Below are positions 34,613 through 45,290 of a stretch of 64,000 nt of DNA, piece by piece. The stretch is from Sipunculus nudus (lineage: Eukaryota; Annelida; Sipuncula; Golfingiida; Sipunculidae). The DNA lies in assembly GCA_026874595.1 (NCBI GenBank), contig CM049313.1, positions 49,339,659 to 49,403,658 on the forward strand, written 5' to 3'. Every line of letters starts with the position of its first letter. Positions within the stretch are counted from its first letter, which is position 1. The notes under the pieces were generated by a model. It had not been told where the DNA came from, ran no database searches, and saw only the letters and a program-made list of their open reading frames with translations. The position numbers were made by a program, and so were the translations under genes.

Positions 34613-36960
34613 TATCTTCGCACATGCGCCCTACTGAGTTTAACCACGAGAGGCAAATGCTCGTACTCGGTGACCATTTTAGCTTCGCACATGCGCCCTA
34701 CTGAGTTTAACCACGAGAGGCAAATGCTCGTACTCGGTGACCATTTTAGCTTCGCACATGCGCCCTACTGAGTGCAACCACGAGAGGCAAATGCTCGTAC
34801 TCGGTGACCATTTTATCTTCGCACATGCGCCCTACTGAGTGCAACCACGAGAGGAAAATGCTCGTACTCGGTGATCATTTTAGCTTCGCACATGTGCCCT
34901 ACTGAGTGCAACCACGAGAGGCAAATGCTCGTACTCGGTGATCATTTTAGCTTCGCACATGTGCCCTACTGAGTGCAACCACGAGAGGCAAATGCTCGTA
35001 CTCGGTGACCATTTTAGCTTCGCACATGCGCCCTACTGAGTGCAACCACGAGAGGCAAATGCTCGTACTCGGTGACCATTTTAGCTTCGCACATGCGCCC
35101 TACTGAGTGCAACCACGAGAGGCAAATGCTCGTACTCGGTGACCATTTTAGCTTCGCACATGTGCCCTACTGAGTTTAACCACGAGAGGCAAATGCTCGT
35201 ACTCGGTGACCATTTTAGCTTCGCACATTTGCCCTACTGAGTTTAACCACGAGAGGCAAATGCTCGTACTCGGTGACCATTTTAGCTTCGCACATGCGCC
35301 CTACTGAGTGCAACCACGAGAGGCAAATGCTCGTACTCGGTGACCATTTTAGCTTCGCACATGTGCCCTACTGATTGCAACCACGAAAGCAAATGCTCGT
35401 ACTCGGTGACCATTTTAGCTTCGCACATGCGCCCTACTGAGAGTAACCACGAGAGGCAAATGCTCGTACTCTGTGACCATTTTAGCTTCGCACATGCGCC
35501 CTACTGAGTGCAACCACGAGAGGCAAATGCTCGTACTCGGTGACCATTTTAGCTTCGCACATGCGCCCTACTGAGTGCAGCCACGAGAGGCAAATGCTCG
35601 TACTCGGTGACCATTTTAGCTTCGCACATGCGCCCTACTGAGTGCAACCACGAGAGACAAATGCTCGTACTCGGTGACCATTTTAGCTTCGCACATGCGC
35701 CCTACTGAGTGCAACCACGAGAGGCAAATGCTCGTACTCGGTGACCATTTTAGCTTCGCACATGCGCCCTACTGAGTTTAACCACGAGAGGCAAATGCTC
35801 GTACTCTGTGACCATTTTAGCTTCGCACATGCGCCCTACTGAGTTTAACAACGAGAGGCAAATGCTCGTACTCGGTGACCATTTTAGCTTTGCACATGTG
35901 CCCTACTGAGTTTAACCACGAGAGGCAAATGCTCGTACTCGGTGAGCATTTTAGCTTCGCACATGTGCCCTACTGAGTTTAACCACGAGAGGCCAATGCT
36001 CGTACTCGGTGACCATTTTAGCTTCGCACATGCGCCCTACTGAGTTTAACCACGAGAGGCAAATGCTCGTACTCGGTGACCATTTTAGCTTCGCACATGC
36101 GCCTTACTGAGTTTAACCACGAGAGGCAAATGCTCGTACTCGGTAACCATTTTAGCTTCGCACATGCGCCCTACTGAGTGCAACCACGAGAGGCAAATGC
36201 TCGTACTCGGTGACCATTTTAGCTTCGCACATGCGCCCTACTGAGTTTAACCACGAGAGGCAAATGCTCGTACTCGGTGACCATTTTAGCTTCGCACATG
36301 CGCCCTACTGAGTGCAACCACGAGAGGCAAATGCTCGTACTCGGTGACCATTTTAGCTTCGCACATGCGCCCTACTGAGTTTAACCACAAGAGGCAAATG
36401 CTCGTACTCGGTAACCATTTTAGCTTCGCACATGTGCCCTACTGAGTGCAACAACGAGAGGGAAATGCTCGTACTCGGTGACCATTTTAGCTTCGCACAT
36501 GTGCCCTAATGAGTTTAACCACGAGAGGGAAAATGCTCGTACTCGGTGACCATTTCAGCTTCGCACATGTGCCCTACTGAGTTTAACCACGAGAGGCAAA
36601 TGCTCGTACTCGGTGACCATTTTTGCTTCGCACATGCGCCCTACTGAGTTTAACCACGAGAGGCAAATGCTCGTACTCGTTGACCATTTTAGCTTCGCAC
36701 ATGCGCCCTACTGAGTTTAACCACGAGAGGCAAATGTTCGTACTCGATGACCATTTTAGCTTCGCACATGCGCCCTACTGAGTGCAACTACGAGAGGCAA
36801 ATGCTCGTACTCGGTGACCATTTTAGCTTCGCACATGCGCCCTAATGAGTGCAACCACGAGAGGCAAATGCTCGTACTCGGTGACCATTTAAGCTTCGCA
36901 CATGTGCTCTACTGAGTGCAACCACGAGAGGCAAACGCTCGTACTCGGTGACCATTTTAG

Positions 36961-37500
36961 TTCAGCTCACTGAAAGTCAACTGAGCTATAACAATCACTC
37001 CTTGTCCGTCGTCCGTCCCTCTGTCCGGTAATCAGGCACAGATTGGAACCGCTGGACCTAGAATCTTGTAAATCCTAATAGATCCAATAAAATCTCCTTG
37101 GAAACCTAGAATTGGGTCTCTGTTACCAATATCCTTTGAGCTATGGGACTCAATCCCCCCCCTCCCGAATAATTAAAACGTTGATTCAAAAGCTCAAGTC
37201 TCTGAATAACAAATGCATTGTTTGCCATGATCCTATGCATGCTTATTGATCATGGACTGTTTCACCAGTTCATAGTGGCGCCACCTGGATTATTTCGTAT
37301 TTGACGCATTTTTTTTCTCTATTTTTGAGACCTTCAAACATGTGGTCATCGGTAACAGGGCACAAATCGTAACCATTGGACCTAAAATCTTCTAACTTGA
37401 CATCCAGGAAGGTCCATTGAAATTCTCCTTGGAAATCTTAAATTAGGTCTCTGTTACCCATATACTCCGAGCTATGCTTCAGTTGAATGGGGATACCACC
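36961..37500. repeat. Right flank of the satellite: diverged dispersed repeat in two copies
   Basis: Starts with an imperfect inverted repeat (AGCTCACTGAAAGTCAACTG then AGCT). Two related segments follow, about 37,025-37,150 and 37,340-37,465. Both contain GG(A)CAC...ATTGGA...CC(G/A)...TGGACCTA(G/A)AATCTT, CTCCTTGGAAA, GGTCTCTGTTACC and GAGCTATG in order. A related phrase occurs near 14,190. This is probably a dispersed repeat family. Confidence 0.6.
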
Positions 37501-39728
37501 AAAATTTGGCATACAGATAATAAGGTTCCCTTTGTGAATGTCCTTAGTCAGCTTAGCGTCATGACCCCAGGGTCAATAGTTCATATCCTGTGTCGCAGGG
37601 GCGTAGCCACTAGCCAGGACTGAGGAAGGGGAGGGGCCCGAAATACTTGGCAAAGGCAACACACACACAAACACACATATTGTGACGGCTCCTTTTGTGT
37701 ACCACAAGAATGGACATGTGTACCTAAATTAGATCAAGAGGACAAGCAACCTTGATTAACTGTGGACCGTTTTGAATAGGCTCATAATGCAAATACTCAA
37801 GGGCTTGATCTGTTGATGAATAACACAGCTGAAGTGTGTCCGCCTCCATGGAATCTTTAAAAAGTGGTGCGGTACGAATACACACTCTGAGGGGAAATTA
37901 ATGTTACGTATGGGGCCTGCGCTAGTAAGGCAGCCCGTTGACTAGCGACAGCCTGTCACCACAAACGTCGATTTTTGATGAACTGAAGACGATGGGGTGA
38001 CAGTCCAAGCTATCAGTTTATTTCCGAAGGCGTGGGTGTCATGTTGTCGTGGCTACCCGTTGACAGGCCTGAATAACATAGGTAAGCCTGTCTCACTTCT
38101 ATAGTTACTGTAAATATGTTCGCATTGTAAAAGATTTAAGTAAACTGTCACCTGAGTCATGATTATGTTAACTACAGGCCCTGTGTCTGTAAACATCATG
38201 TAACTTTGGTTTATAATAGGGCTAAAGCCCTGACACTTTTATATTTGCGGCGAGAACGCCATCATTTAATTGCCACAAGGCCAAACTATGTAATATATGA
38301 TAACAATATTACGTACAACGTATAGTGGCCTTAAGCCAAGTGTCTGTCACCATTTCTGTGTATTCTATTTGGCCAGGTGTATAAAATATCTGTTTTCTCT
38401 TATCCAGACTACAACTATTTATTAGACCCCATTATTTCATTCTCTCTTAGTCCGAGAGACGTAAATGCTCCGTACTCGTAAGATCATTTTCTTCAACATT
38501 CCTGTCCGGTGGATTAGTCCGGCGTCCATGTATTTTCATATTTCTACAAACTAAACTACTGAGCCTTTATTAGTGTTCTGACGTTGTTTGGTCCAGATAT
38601 ATGAATTCAGTTTATGAGCTCAGCTCCAGAGGCAGCGGAAATCTTGTGATATAGGTATTAGGCCTATAGGTAAAGCGCTTGTCTATACAGCGTATTTATG
38701 AGCCAGCCGTAACAGCTGGAACATGTATATAATATTCAGTGTTGTTTAAGGTTTAACCTTCTTCCATATTGTTTTGTATACGTGCATGATTAATGCAAAT
38801 TTTGTTCAATAGCACAGTTGGAACATCACCACTATTCAATTAACATTTCATTATAATCTTTTGTACATCTTAAGTTCACTTATATGCATATGTATCTGGT
38901 CACGTTTTTATATAAAGTCAAATTTCTGTTTATTCTATTACCTGTTTCGTGTTTTGGCTTCTATGCTTTATGTCTAGGGTCTGGATGCGTTTGCTTCCCC
39001 TAGTCAAATAAGCACGAGCCCCAGGCAATCTTGACAATAATGCATATGTAGGTATCTGAGTCACTACCGCCGGTTTTTTATCATTTCTTTTTCGCAGGTA
39101 TGGGTGCCCTTCATCCATTGCAAAAGGTAGTTCAAATTTTGGAACGTTTGTTAGGCAAGTCCTTTTGTTTGGAGAACAGGCGTTTGACTTTCTTTAAATG
39201 TGATATATATGGCTTGTCGGGGTATACATTCTGCCCGATTTCAGACCTATGGGCGTGATACGTCCCCCTTATCTGAATCATCATAATATATACTTTAATA
39301 AACCATATATTTCATATTAAAAGCTTTCAAGCGCCAAGCATTGCCAGTTTCTCGGCTAAACACAATTTGCACTGATGTGAAGTCTTCTGGATTATAGGTC
39401 AGGTATTGATGAAATGTTGTTGCATGTCACTCAGGGTCCATACATATAAATGATAAATTAATATATATGCTAAATATTTACAGTGGCTTCAATTTATCTT
39501 CAAGGGTGGGGGCGATGATAACTAGCAGGCGTAAGGGGCGGGGGGGGGGGGGGGAGGCTGGCTATCCAAAATTCGGACCTTTATATACACACACAAATAT
39601 ATATTATATTATAATATGGAATTTTTCATTTCTAGAATTTTCAGGTGAGAAGCTATAAATTAGGGGCTATTTTACAGCCGGTAGAAAGGAAAATACTAGC
39701 GGGCACTAAGAGTGTTACTTTCTCGTTA
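37501..39728. other. No recognisable gene
   Basis: No supported coding feature. GGGGCGTAGCCACTAG-type sequence occurs near 37,608. A (CA)n-rich stretch lies at 37,659-37,676. TGTGACGGCTCC at 37,680 looks LTR-like but has no convincing partner. A 15-G tract is at 39,540-39,554. Confidence 0.4.
38452..38502. repeat. Stray degenerate half-monomer of the 67-bp satellite
   Basis: CCGAGAGACGTAAATGCTCC then GTACTCGTAAGATCATTTTC and TTCAACATT align to the monomer's CGAGAGGCAAATGCTCGTAC...CATTTTAGCTTCGCACAT with about 75-80% identity and small indels. It lies 1.5 kb outside the array. Confidence 0.6.
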
Positions 39729-40158
39729 GTTTTGGGACCTTACCGATAATTGCAGTGGTGTAAGCTATTTAACGGACTTAATACACTTAGTATGTGTACA
39801 CTGTCTCCAGTTTGCCATTGGATTATTACTATTTAAGTGGATTATGGATGTTAAAGGACTCTTTCTTGTAGAGCTGTGACAGTGGTGGTATTAAGACATC
39901 AAAGCCTAGGATCCGGACACTCTGGTACTGTACATTCTTTTTGTTATACTGTATAATTTTATTGCTTTAGTGTATTGTAAATGTTAAGAATGTTCTAAGA
40001 ATAAATTATGATTATTTGTTATCCAAAAAATACTGATTTCTTTATTCATTCCCCTAGACATTTCATGCTGCCTAGTGTTACAGAATCTGATTTTTTTTCA
40101 TCTCCGTAACAAAATTTGTGCTGATCACGGTTACGTGATTTCTTATTATAAGGTTCCG

Positions 40159-40162
<4 letters not shown>
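39729..40162 (+). mobile_element. Partial LTR, family A (copy 4, plus orientation)
   Basis: Reverse complement of the 13-kb copy: GGGACCTTACCGATAATTGC, GAGCTGTGACAGTGGTGGTA, AAAGCCTAGGATCCGGACAC, GAATAAATTATGATTATTTG, CATTTCATGCTGCCTAGTG, ending GGTTCCGTTA at a (TA)n run. The U3/TATA half is missing, so it is 5'-truncated. The start is approximate. Confidence 0.8.

Positions 40163-40210
<48 letters not shown>
40161..40210. repeat. (TA)n microsatellite abutting LTR copy 4
   Basis: TA run of about 50 bp that begins within the last bases of the LTR. Two further TA-rich blocks follow at about 40,455-40,550. Confidence 0.95.
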
Positions 40211-40212
<2 letters not shown>

Positions 40213-40454
40213 TTTATTGTATTGTGCTACATTTAAAAAAAAAACTATTACCATTTAGTGTACGCTTTTAAAAACTTAGTATTGAATATTATGATATATA
40301 TAACATTCCTTAGTTAACCAAAGTCTATAATTCTAATTATTACTATATTTCATTTCAAATAATTAGTTATTATTCTCTGGATATCAGGGGGGATGATTAC
40401 ATTGAACATCCTCCTTGCATCCTACCCCCCTTTCCCCTATATTGACGCCCCTGT

Positions 40455-40513
40455 ATATATATGTATATATATGTGTATATATATATATATATATTATATA
40501 TATATATATATAA

Positions 40514-40546
<33 letters not shown>

Positions 40547-40550
40547 TTAT
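40455..40550. repeat. (TA)n-rich block
   Basis: Interrupted TA runs with TATG and TAAATA interruptions. Confidence 0.9.
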
Positions 40551-41445
40551 TTCACACAAGATACTGTTTTAATAACAATTAAAAATAAAATGTTGAACAA
40601 GATGAATAAATAAAATATATATTTATATTTGCATTGTAGAATTATTAATAAACAATACATTAGTTACTGCATGTGCAATGCGTACATGCTTAGTAGACAT
40701 CTAAGCCCTTTAATCAGTTATGGGGCTTAAGCTTCCTTGGATGTCTCCTTGCTAATATCCCTGGGCACTTGCTCGGACTTAGTTGCCAGACCAGTAAGTC
40801 TCACTTTCCCAAATCATACGGATGGTAAAACGTAATGGAAACAAAACTACATTTTCTTTAATTTTTTTTATTTAAATAAGCCTCAAATCATAAGATAGGA
40901 GTGATTGTGTTTCAGAAAATATCATCATTATAAGACCAGGTAAAATTTCGGGAGAACGAGAATACCGACCGGCAGGACCGGGGACAGAGTGGGGAGGGGG
41001 TCTCCCTTTTGCTACGGCCCTAGCTGGCTGCTCCTGCCTGTGTGGGTGCTGTGGCTTCCTGCGGTCAATGGTACAAGAAAACGCTGGCGGCCTCATACGA
41101 CCCTTGGCTTGGCTTGTGTGGCATCGCGTCTATCGGCTTCATCAATTTGAAATTAATCAAAATCACACCTAAGAAGCGCCTTGCTCTAAGGTCCCAGACC
41201 TCAGTGGTAGCTTTCTATAGCTTTTCCAGAGTTGCTTGGTCAGGTCAAACTTCTTCTTTCTGTCTGTCCCTTGCGTTGACTCCTGCCGCAGAAAGCACGA
41301 AAGGTGAACGACTAAACGGGTGAGTGGAAGAGTGAGAGAGTGGATGGATATATAGTGGAGTAATTTATAGTGCTGAATGGAGAAAGTGAATGAATTGCAG
41401 AGTAGTTGGAATGCAGTCAGTGACTGAATTAGGTAGAGTGTGTGT
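40551..41445. other. No recognisable gene
   Basis: 40,930-41,300 is less AT-rich than its surroundings and has open frames of 74 and 93 codons on opposite strands, with no motif I recognise. Confidence 0.4.
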
Positions 41446-42241
41446 TGTTACGGAACCTAATATAAACAGATAACATATGTGTGATGAACACAAATTTTGT
41501 AATGGAGATAAAAAAATCAGATTCTGTAACACTAGGCAGTGTGAAATATCTAGGGGAATGAATAAAGAAATCAGTGGTTTTTTGTTAACAAATAACCATA
41601 ATTTATTCCTAAAACAACCCTAAAACTACAATACACCAAATCAATACAATTATACAGTAAAACAGTGGTATTAGAACAAATCAATACAATCACACAGTAA
41701 AATACACAAAGTGCCAGGAGCTGGATACTACCAGCGTCACAATGAAAAGTTCTTTAAATGTATACTCTCGGAGAATGACAGTCCAGTGTAAAGCTCTTGT
41801 AATAATCAAGAAAGTAAACTTAAGTCCAAATGCACAAAAACCGGGAGAAAGTCTGAAGAAAATCTATAACTGCCGCACAAGTCGGATAAGGTCCCAGAAA
41901 CGAACACACACGCTTCTGCGTCCGCTGGAAATCTTCTCTGCTGCTCTCTCTCTCGGCTCTAAAACACAGCCCCTTTATATACTCTTCACCCCAAGCCGAG
42001 AATTTTCCACTTCTCGAACAGTCTAAAAGATCTTACACAACACAGTAAACATGCGTTACAGGAATCATCTAGAAGAACTTCGTTGTGTGTCTCTACATAT
42101 CAGGGTCCACGTGACCTCGGCCAGGCGAGAAAGCCCCTAGCTAGCATGACAACGAGAGTTCAACCAGTACGGATTAAACATAGAGTGCAACAACAATACG
42201 AGTTACGTCCGTGTCACACAATAAAAAGAGCTCCTGTAACA
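41446..42241 (-). mobile_element. Solo LTR, family A (copy 5, near full length)
   Basis: 796 bp from TGTTACGGAACC to CTCCTGTAACA, flanked by a 4-bp duplication GTGT (41,442-41,445 and 42,242-42,245). On the minus strand GTATATAAAG (plus 41,973-41,982) is a TATA box. AATAAA (plus 41,602-41,607) lies about 370 bp further on as the polyadenylation signal. This gives a normal U3-R-U5 order. No internal region is attached. Confidence 0.88.
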
Positions 42242-43235
42242 GTGTTAATGTAATATTATGTGTGTGAATGAGTGAATGAGTGAGTGAGTGAATACTTGGG
42301 ATAACTTGGTGGCTAGCTGGCTCCTCGCAAGATAGTTTCTTGAGAATCAGTTCCTTAAATGCAAAGCTCGAAAATTGATTGCTCTTGAGGATTGCGATCT
42401 AAGAACATAAATATATTATTAGTGATCATTGAAAAAAAAATTGTTTTACAACTGTTACTCCCGAAATATTTATCTATGAAAGAATCGTTAAATAAAGGTT
42501 GCCTACATCATAGAACTATAGTATACAAGATAACACTTTAAAACTTTAATAGAAACAGAGAAAAACGCAGCATTTCAGTTCTACGAATAGTCGAAATTCA
42601 TTAATTAAAGAGACCTTTCATTGAATCTGTGGCTGTATTGTAAGGTTTTGTCTGGGTCGAGGGATGGCAATTTATAACGTTGAAACTTAATTATTGTATG
42701 AAAATTAAGATGGTTTTTATTCTTACATCAAAAATTAAAAACAAATTGAAATTGTTAGCAATGATTAGTGGCTTTCAGATGCAGCATCCGAAAAGTCAGG
42801 TAAATTATGGATTAGATTAATTGGCACCAATTTTTATGCAAAAATTCCGAATAAACCATTATCATCGGCAGATTAATAAAGTTCATACTAAAAATCTGAC
42901 ATAATCAAAACAGCTTTTTGAGGTGACTATACATAGCAAGTGATTGTCATACGCTGGCTATTAATATGAAAAATGACAAATTTGATCCAGCTTTACCGCA
43001 CAAACACTGTACCAATGATTAGCAACTAAAGGATTAAAAAATTATGACCGGTATACAGATAAACATATAATGTGCTGTACATAATGAGCATTTAACTTTT
43101 AACCCACAGTTCAGTAAAATTATTTACCATCAAACGCAATCTAATATATAATTTTTATCCAAGAAGAAACCATATATCCAAATTTATTCCCCATTAGGTA
43201 ATTCTTTCTCTGCTAGTAATTTCTTAATATAATTT
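42242..43235. other. No recognisable gene
   Basis: A GAGTGAATGAGTGAGTGAGT simple repeat lies just after the LTR (about 42,265-42,292). Otherwise AT-rich and featureless. Confidence 0.45.
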
Positions 43236-43274
43236 TAATAGGAACACACACACACATATATCATATATATCATT

Positions 43275-43322
<48 letters not shown>

Positions 43323-43518
43323 GAAAGTGATTAAGAACTTGTGCTTGTTAAGCATACGTTATTTTCTACGGATGACGAACTGTTTTCTTCCGGTTTCTTA
43401 GCTTGAGAGCATCAAAATTATTCATATATTTGCGCTTGATAAGTGATAATTAGTTTTTTTTTATTATTATTTTTATTATTATTATTATTATAGGCTAAAT
43501 AAACGCATCTGTGATAAC

Positions 43519-43569
<51 letters not shown>

Positions 43570-43570
43570 T
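43236..43570. repeat. Cluster of microsatellites
   Basis: (CA)n(TA)n at about 43,244-43,320, an (ATT)n run at about 43,455-43,491 and (TA)n at about 43,519-43,565. Confidence 0.9.
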
Positions 43571-43719
43571 CCTCGACGCTAAACGTTCGATTGTTTTGAC
43601 TTGAGTGATTGGGCCTTATATTTCTGGGACAAAGTGCCGGGAGACAATGATATACAAATGCTTCCCACACCTTGAGCAGTAAATGGGCCCCCACCAAATC
43701 AAAATAAATTAATAAAATC

Positions 43720-44059
43720 AGGCCAAAATAAAAAAAAAGGTATGGTTCTCAGGCACTTTTTTTCAGAAATCAATGCGGGCGGGCGGTTTTTTTTATTTTT
43801 ATTTTTTTAGTATGTTTCGAAAAAAAATGTCAAATGAAAAGGGAAAAACATGATAATAACAGATTTATTTTGCTTAACAAGCTAAAGCACTACATAATAA
43901 AGGAAATTGTATGATTTTATCTACTTGAAAGAATATCCAAAGGCTGCAGCTCAAAATTGGTAAGTTTCTGTTGAAAATCAAAATAAAAATTTTTGATGCG
44001 GGGGGTTAAAACTGATGCGGGCGTTGCCTGAGAACCATAACTTTAATTTTTTTTGGCCT
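43720..44059. mobile_element. TIR element copy 2 (MITE-like)
   Basis: Ends AGGCCAAAA...GGTATGGTTCTCAGGCAC on the left and TTGCCTGAGAACCATAAC...TTGGCCT on the right, as inverted repeats of about 37 bp. The interior matches 8,339-8,659 with one extra stretch of about 40 bp near 43,932-43,972. Non-coding; the transposase source is not in the window. No clear target duplication. Confidence 0.75.
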
Positions 44060-44390
44060 AATAATACGCCCGGTGAAAAAAAAAAACCTTTCCGGGCCAA
44101 GATCCAAACTCCCCCGGTTATGAGGAAAAACCATGAATATATCACGCCATTACTCGCGCCATAAAATTTATACAAGAGAGCAAACATACAGCGCAAAACT
44201 CCCTCAACACCTATAACATCGCCTTAGAAAAGATTTTATCAAAACTAATCCTGTCTACCCCCATCAGTTTACTTATTTCTTTTTTAAACAATAGGTGATA
44301 GCGACCATTTAATATTTTGAAACACAAGTTCAGTAAAAAATTTTAATCTTTAAGAACGTTTGGCGATTTTGTATTGTGAAAAACTGATCA

Positions 44391-44694
44391 TAGTCCAGCT
44401 GTTAAGAGAAGAGTTGTGCAAATAGTGATAGAAGCATGAAACTTGGCATAATAGTTAGCCAGACCATACTTAACATTTTCAGATATAGGGCCAGGCGGAA
44501 TTCATCCGATCTTGGTCAAAATCCAAGATGGCGGCCAAAATGGCCGCCGGATTATCAAATATCAATACATTAGGTTATATTTGTCCTAGAATGCTTTCCA
44601 AGTGCACTATTTCTATGTTTTTGGGGTCGATAAATTCATTTATAAGGGTTTAAAGTCTGTAATATGACTCTGTGGATGAATCCTGGTTTTGTTT
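44391..44694 (+). repeat. Inverted repeat arm A of a 4-kb composite
   Basis: Shares with 47,961-48,276 (opposite strand) AGTCCA, GAAACTTGGCATAAT, CCAAGATGGCGGCC-type sequence, TTTGTCCT(A/G)GAATGC, TTTATAAGGGTT and TCTGTA in order, over about 300 bp. Contains GGCGGCCAAAATGGCCGCC (44,530-44,548), an 8-bp-arm palindrome overlapping AAGATGGCGGC. Confidence 0.7.
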
Positions 44695-45204
44695 ATATTA
44701 AAATTGTCCTACATTTCCCTTGTTTACTAGCACAATGGATGGCAAACATTATTTGTAGAGTTCTGCACAGTAGTCGCATACATTGTGATCGTAGTCAAAT
44801 AAAAGTGTCATTTGCTGGCTTAGGTTTGTCTGCTTTGTCATGAATTCGAATGCTTTAATAGTAGAACGATTTTTATTGCAATGTTTCTTCCTTTCTTCCT
44901 TTTACTTCCCCTTTATTTGCATGCTAACAAATATAATTCCTTTGAAGAGGTGAAGGGTGCAAACAACTTATCTGCCGAAATCTGCAATGAAAGAAGGATT
45001 GAACTTGAAATGTCCGTAAACACTTACCATTAGAATATTTGAAACCTACATACATGTACTTAGGTTTTACGATCAGAATTCATGTAAACCTTTGTTAGGG
45101 AAATTGGAAAATATCAAACGCAATAAATCCAACTGTGCTGACATTTAACATATTATTAATTTTAAGTATTGGAGCCAAATGTCTGTTTCAATGTTATGGA
45201 ATGG

Positions 45205-45290
45205 ACAACTGAGTGGTAAAACGCTCGGCCATCTCCACTGCACCCCAGGTTTATACAACATCGTTCCTATTCCTATTGGGTTATAATGGC
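45205..45290 (+). repeat. tRNA-like SINE piece
   Basis: GAGTGGTAAAACGCTCGGCC is a good A box/D-arm. The following CTCCACTGCACCCCAGGTT parallels the minus-strand sequence at 47,740-47,815, which shares TGGTAAAACGCTCGG. Confidence 0.45.

Larger units (their letters stand above)
29591..36960. repeat. 67-bp satellite array, about 110 head-to-tail monomers
   Basis: The monomer runs CTTCGCACATGYGCCCTACT, GAGTKYAACCACGAGAGGCA, AATGCTCGTACTCGGTGACC, ATTTTAG. The array is 7,370 bp, that is 110 x 67, with one 1-bp deletion (near 35,388) and one 1-bp insertion (near 36,527) cancelling. Two sites vary as alternatives: CATGTGC/CATGCGC and GTTTAA/GTGCAA. Most monomers are at least 95% alike. Stops occur in every frame and 67 is not a multiple of 3, so it is not coding. 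Each CATGTGC monomer carries the perfect palindrome GCACATGTGC. The left end is monomer-precise at CTTCGCACAT and the right end passes at ATTTTAG into unrelated sequence. Confidence 0.98.

Noticed and set aside
29591-36960. CRISPR-like repeat array
   Set aside because: Monomers are contiguous without unique spacers, the genome is eukaryotic and no cas genes exist. It is a satellite.
37680-38715. LTR of about 1 kb from TGTGACGGCTCC to GCCGTAACA
   Set aside because: The ends do not form a convincing pair, there is no target duplication, and no second copy is seen.
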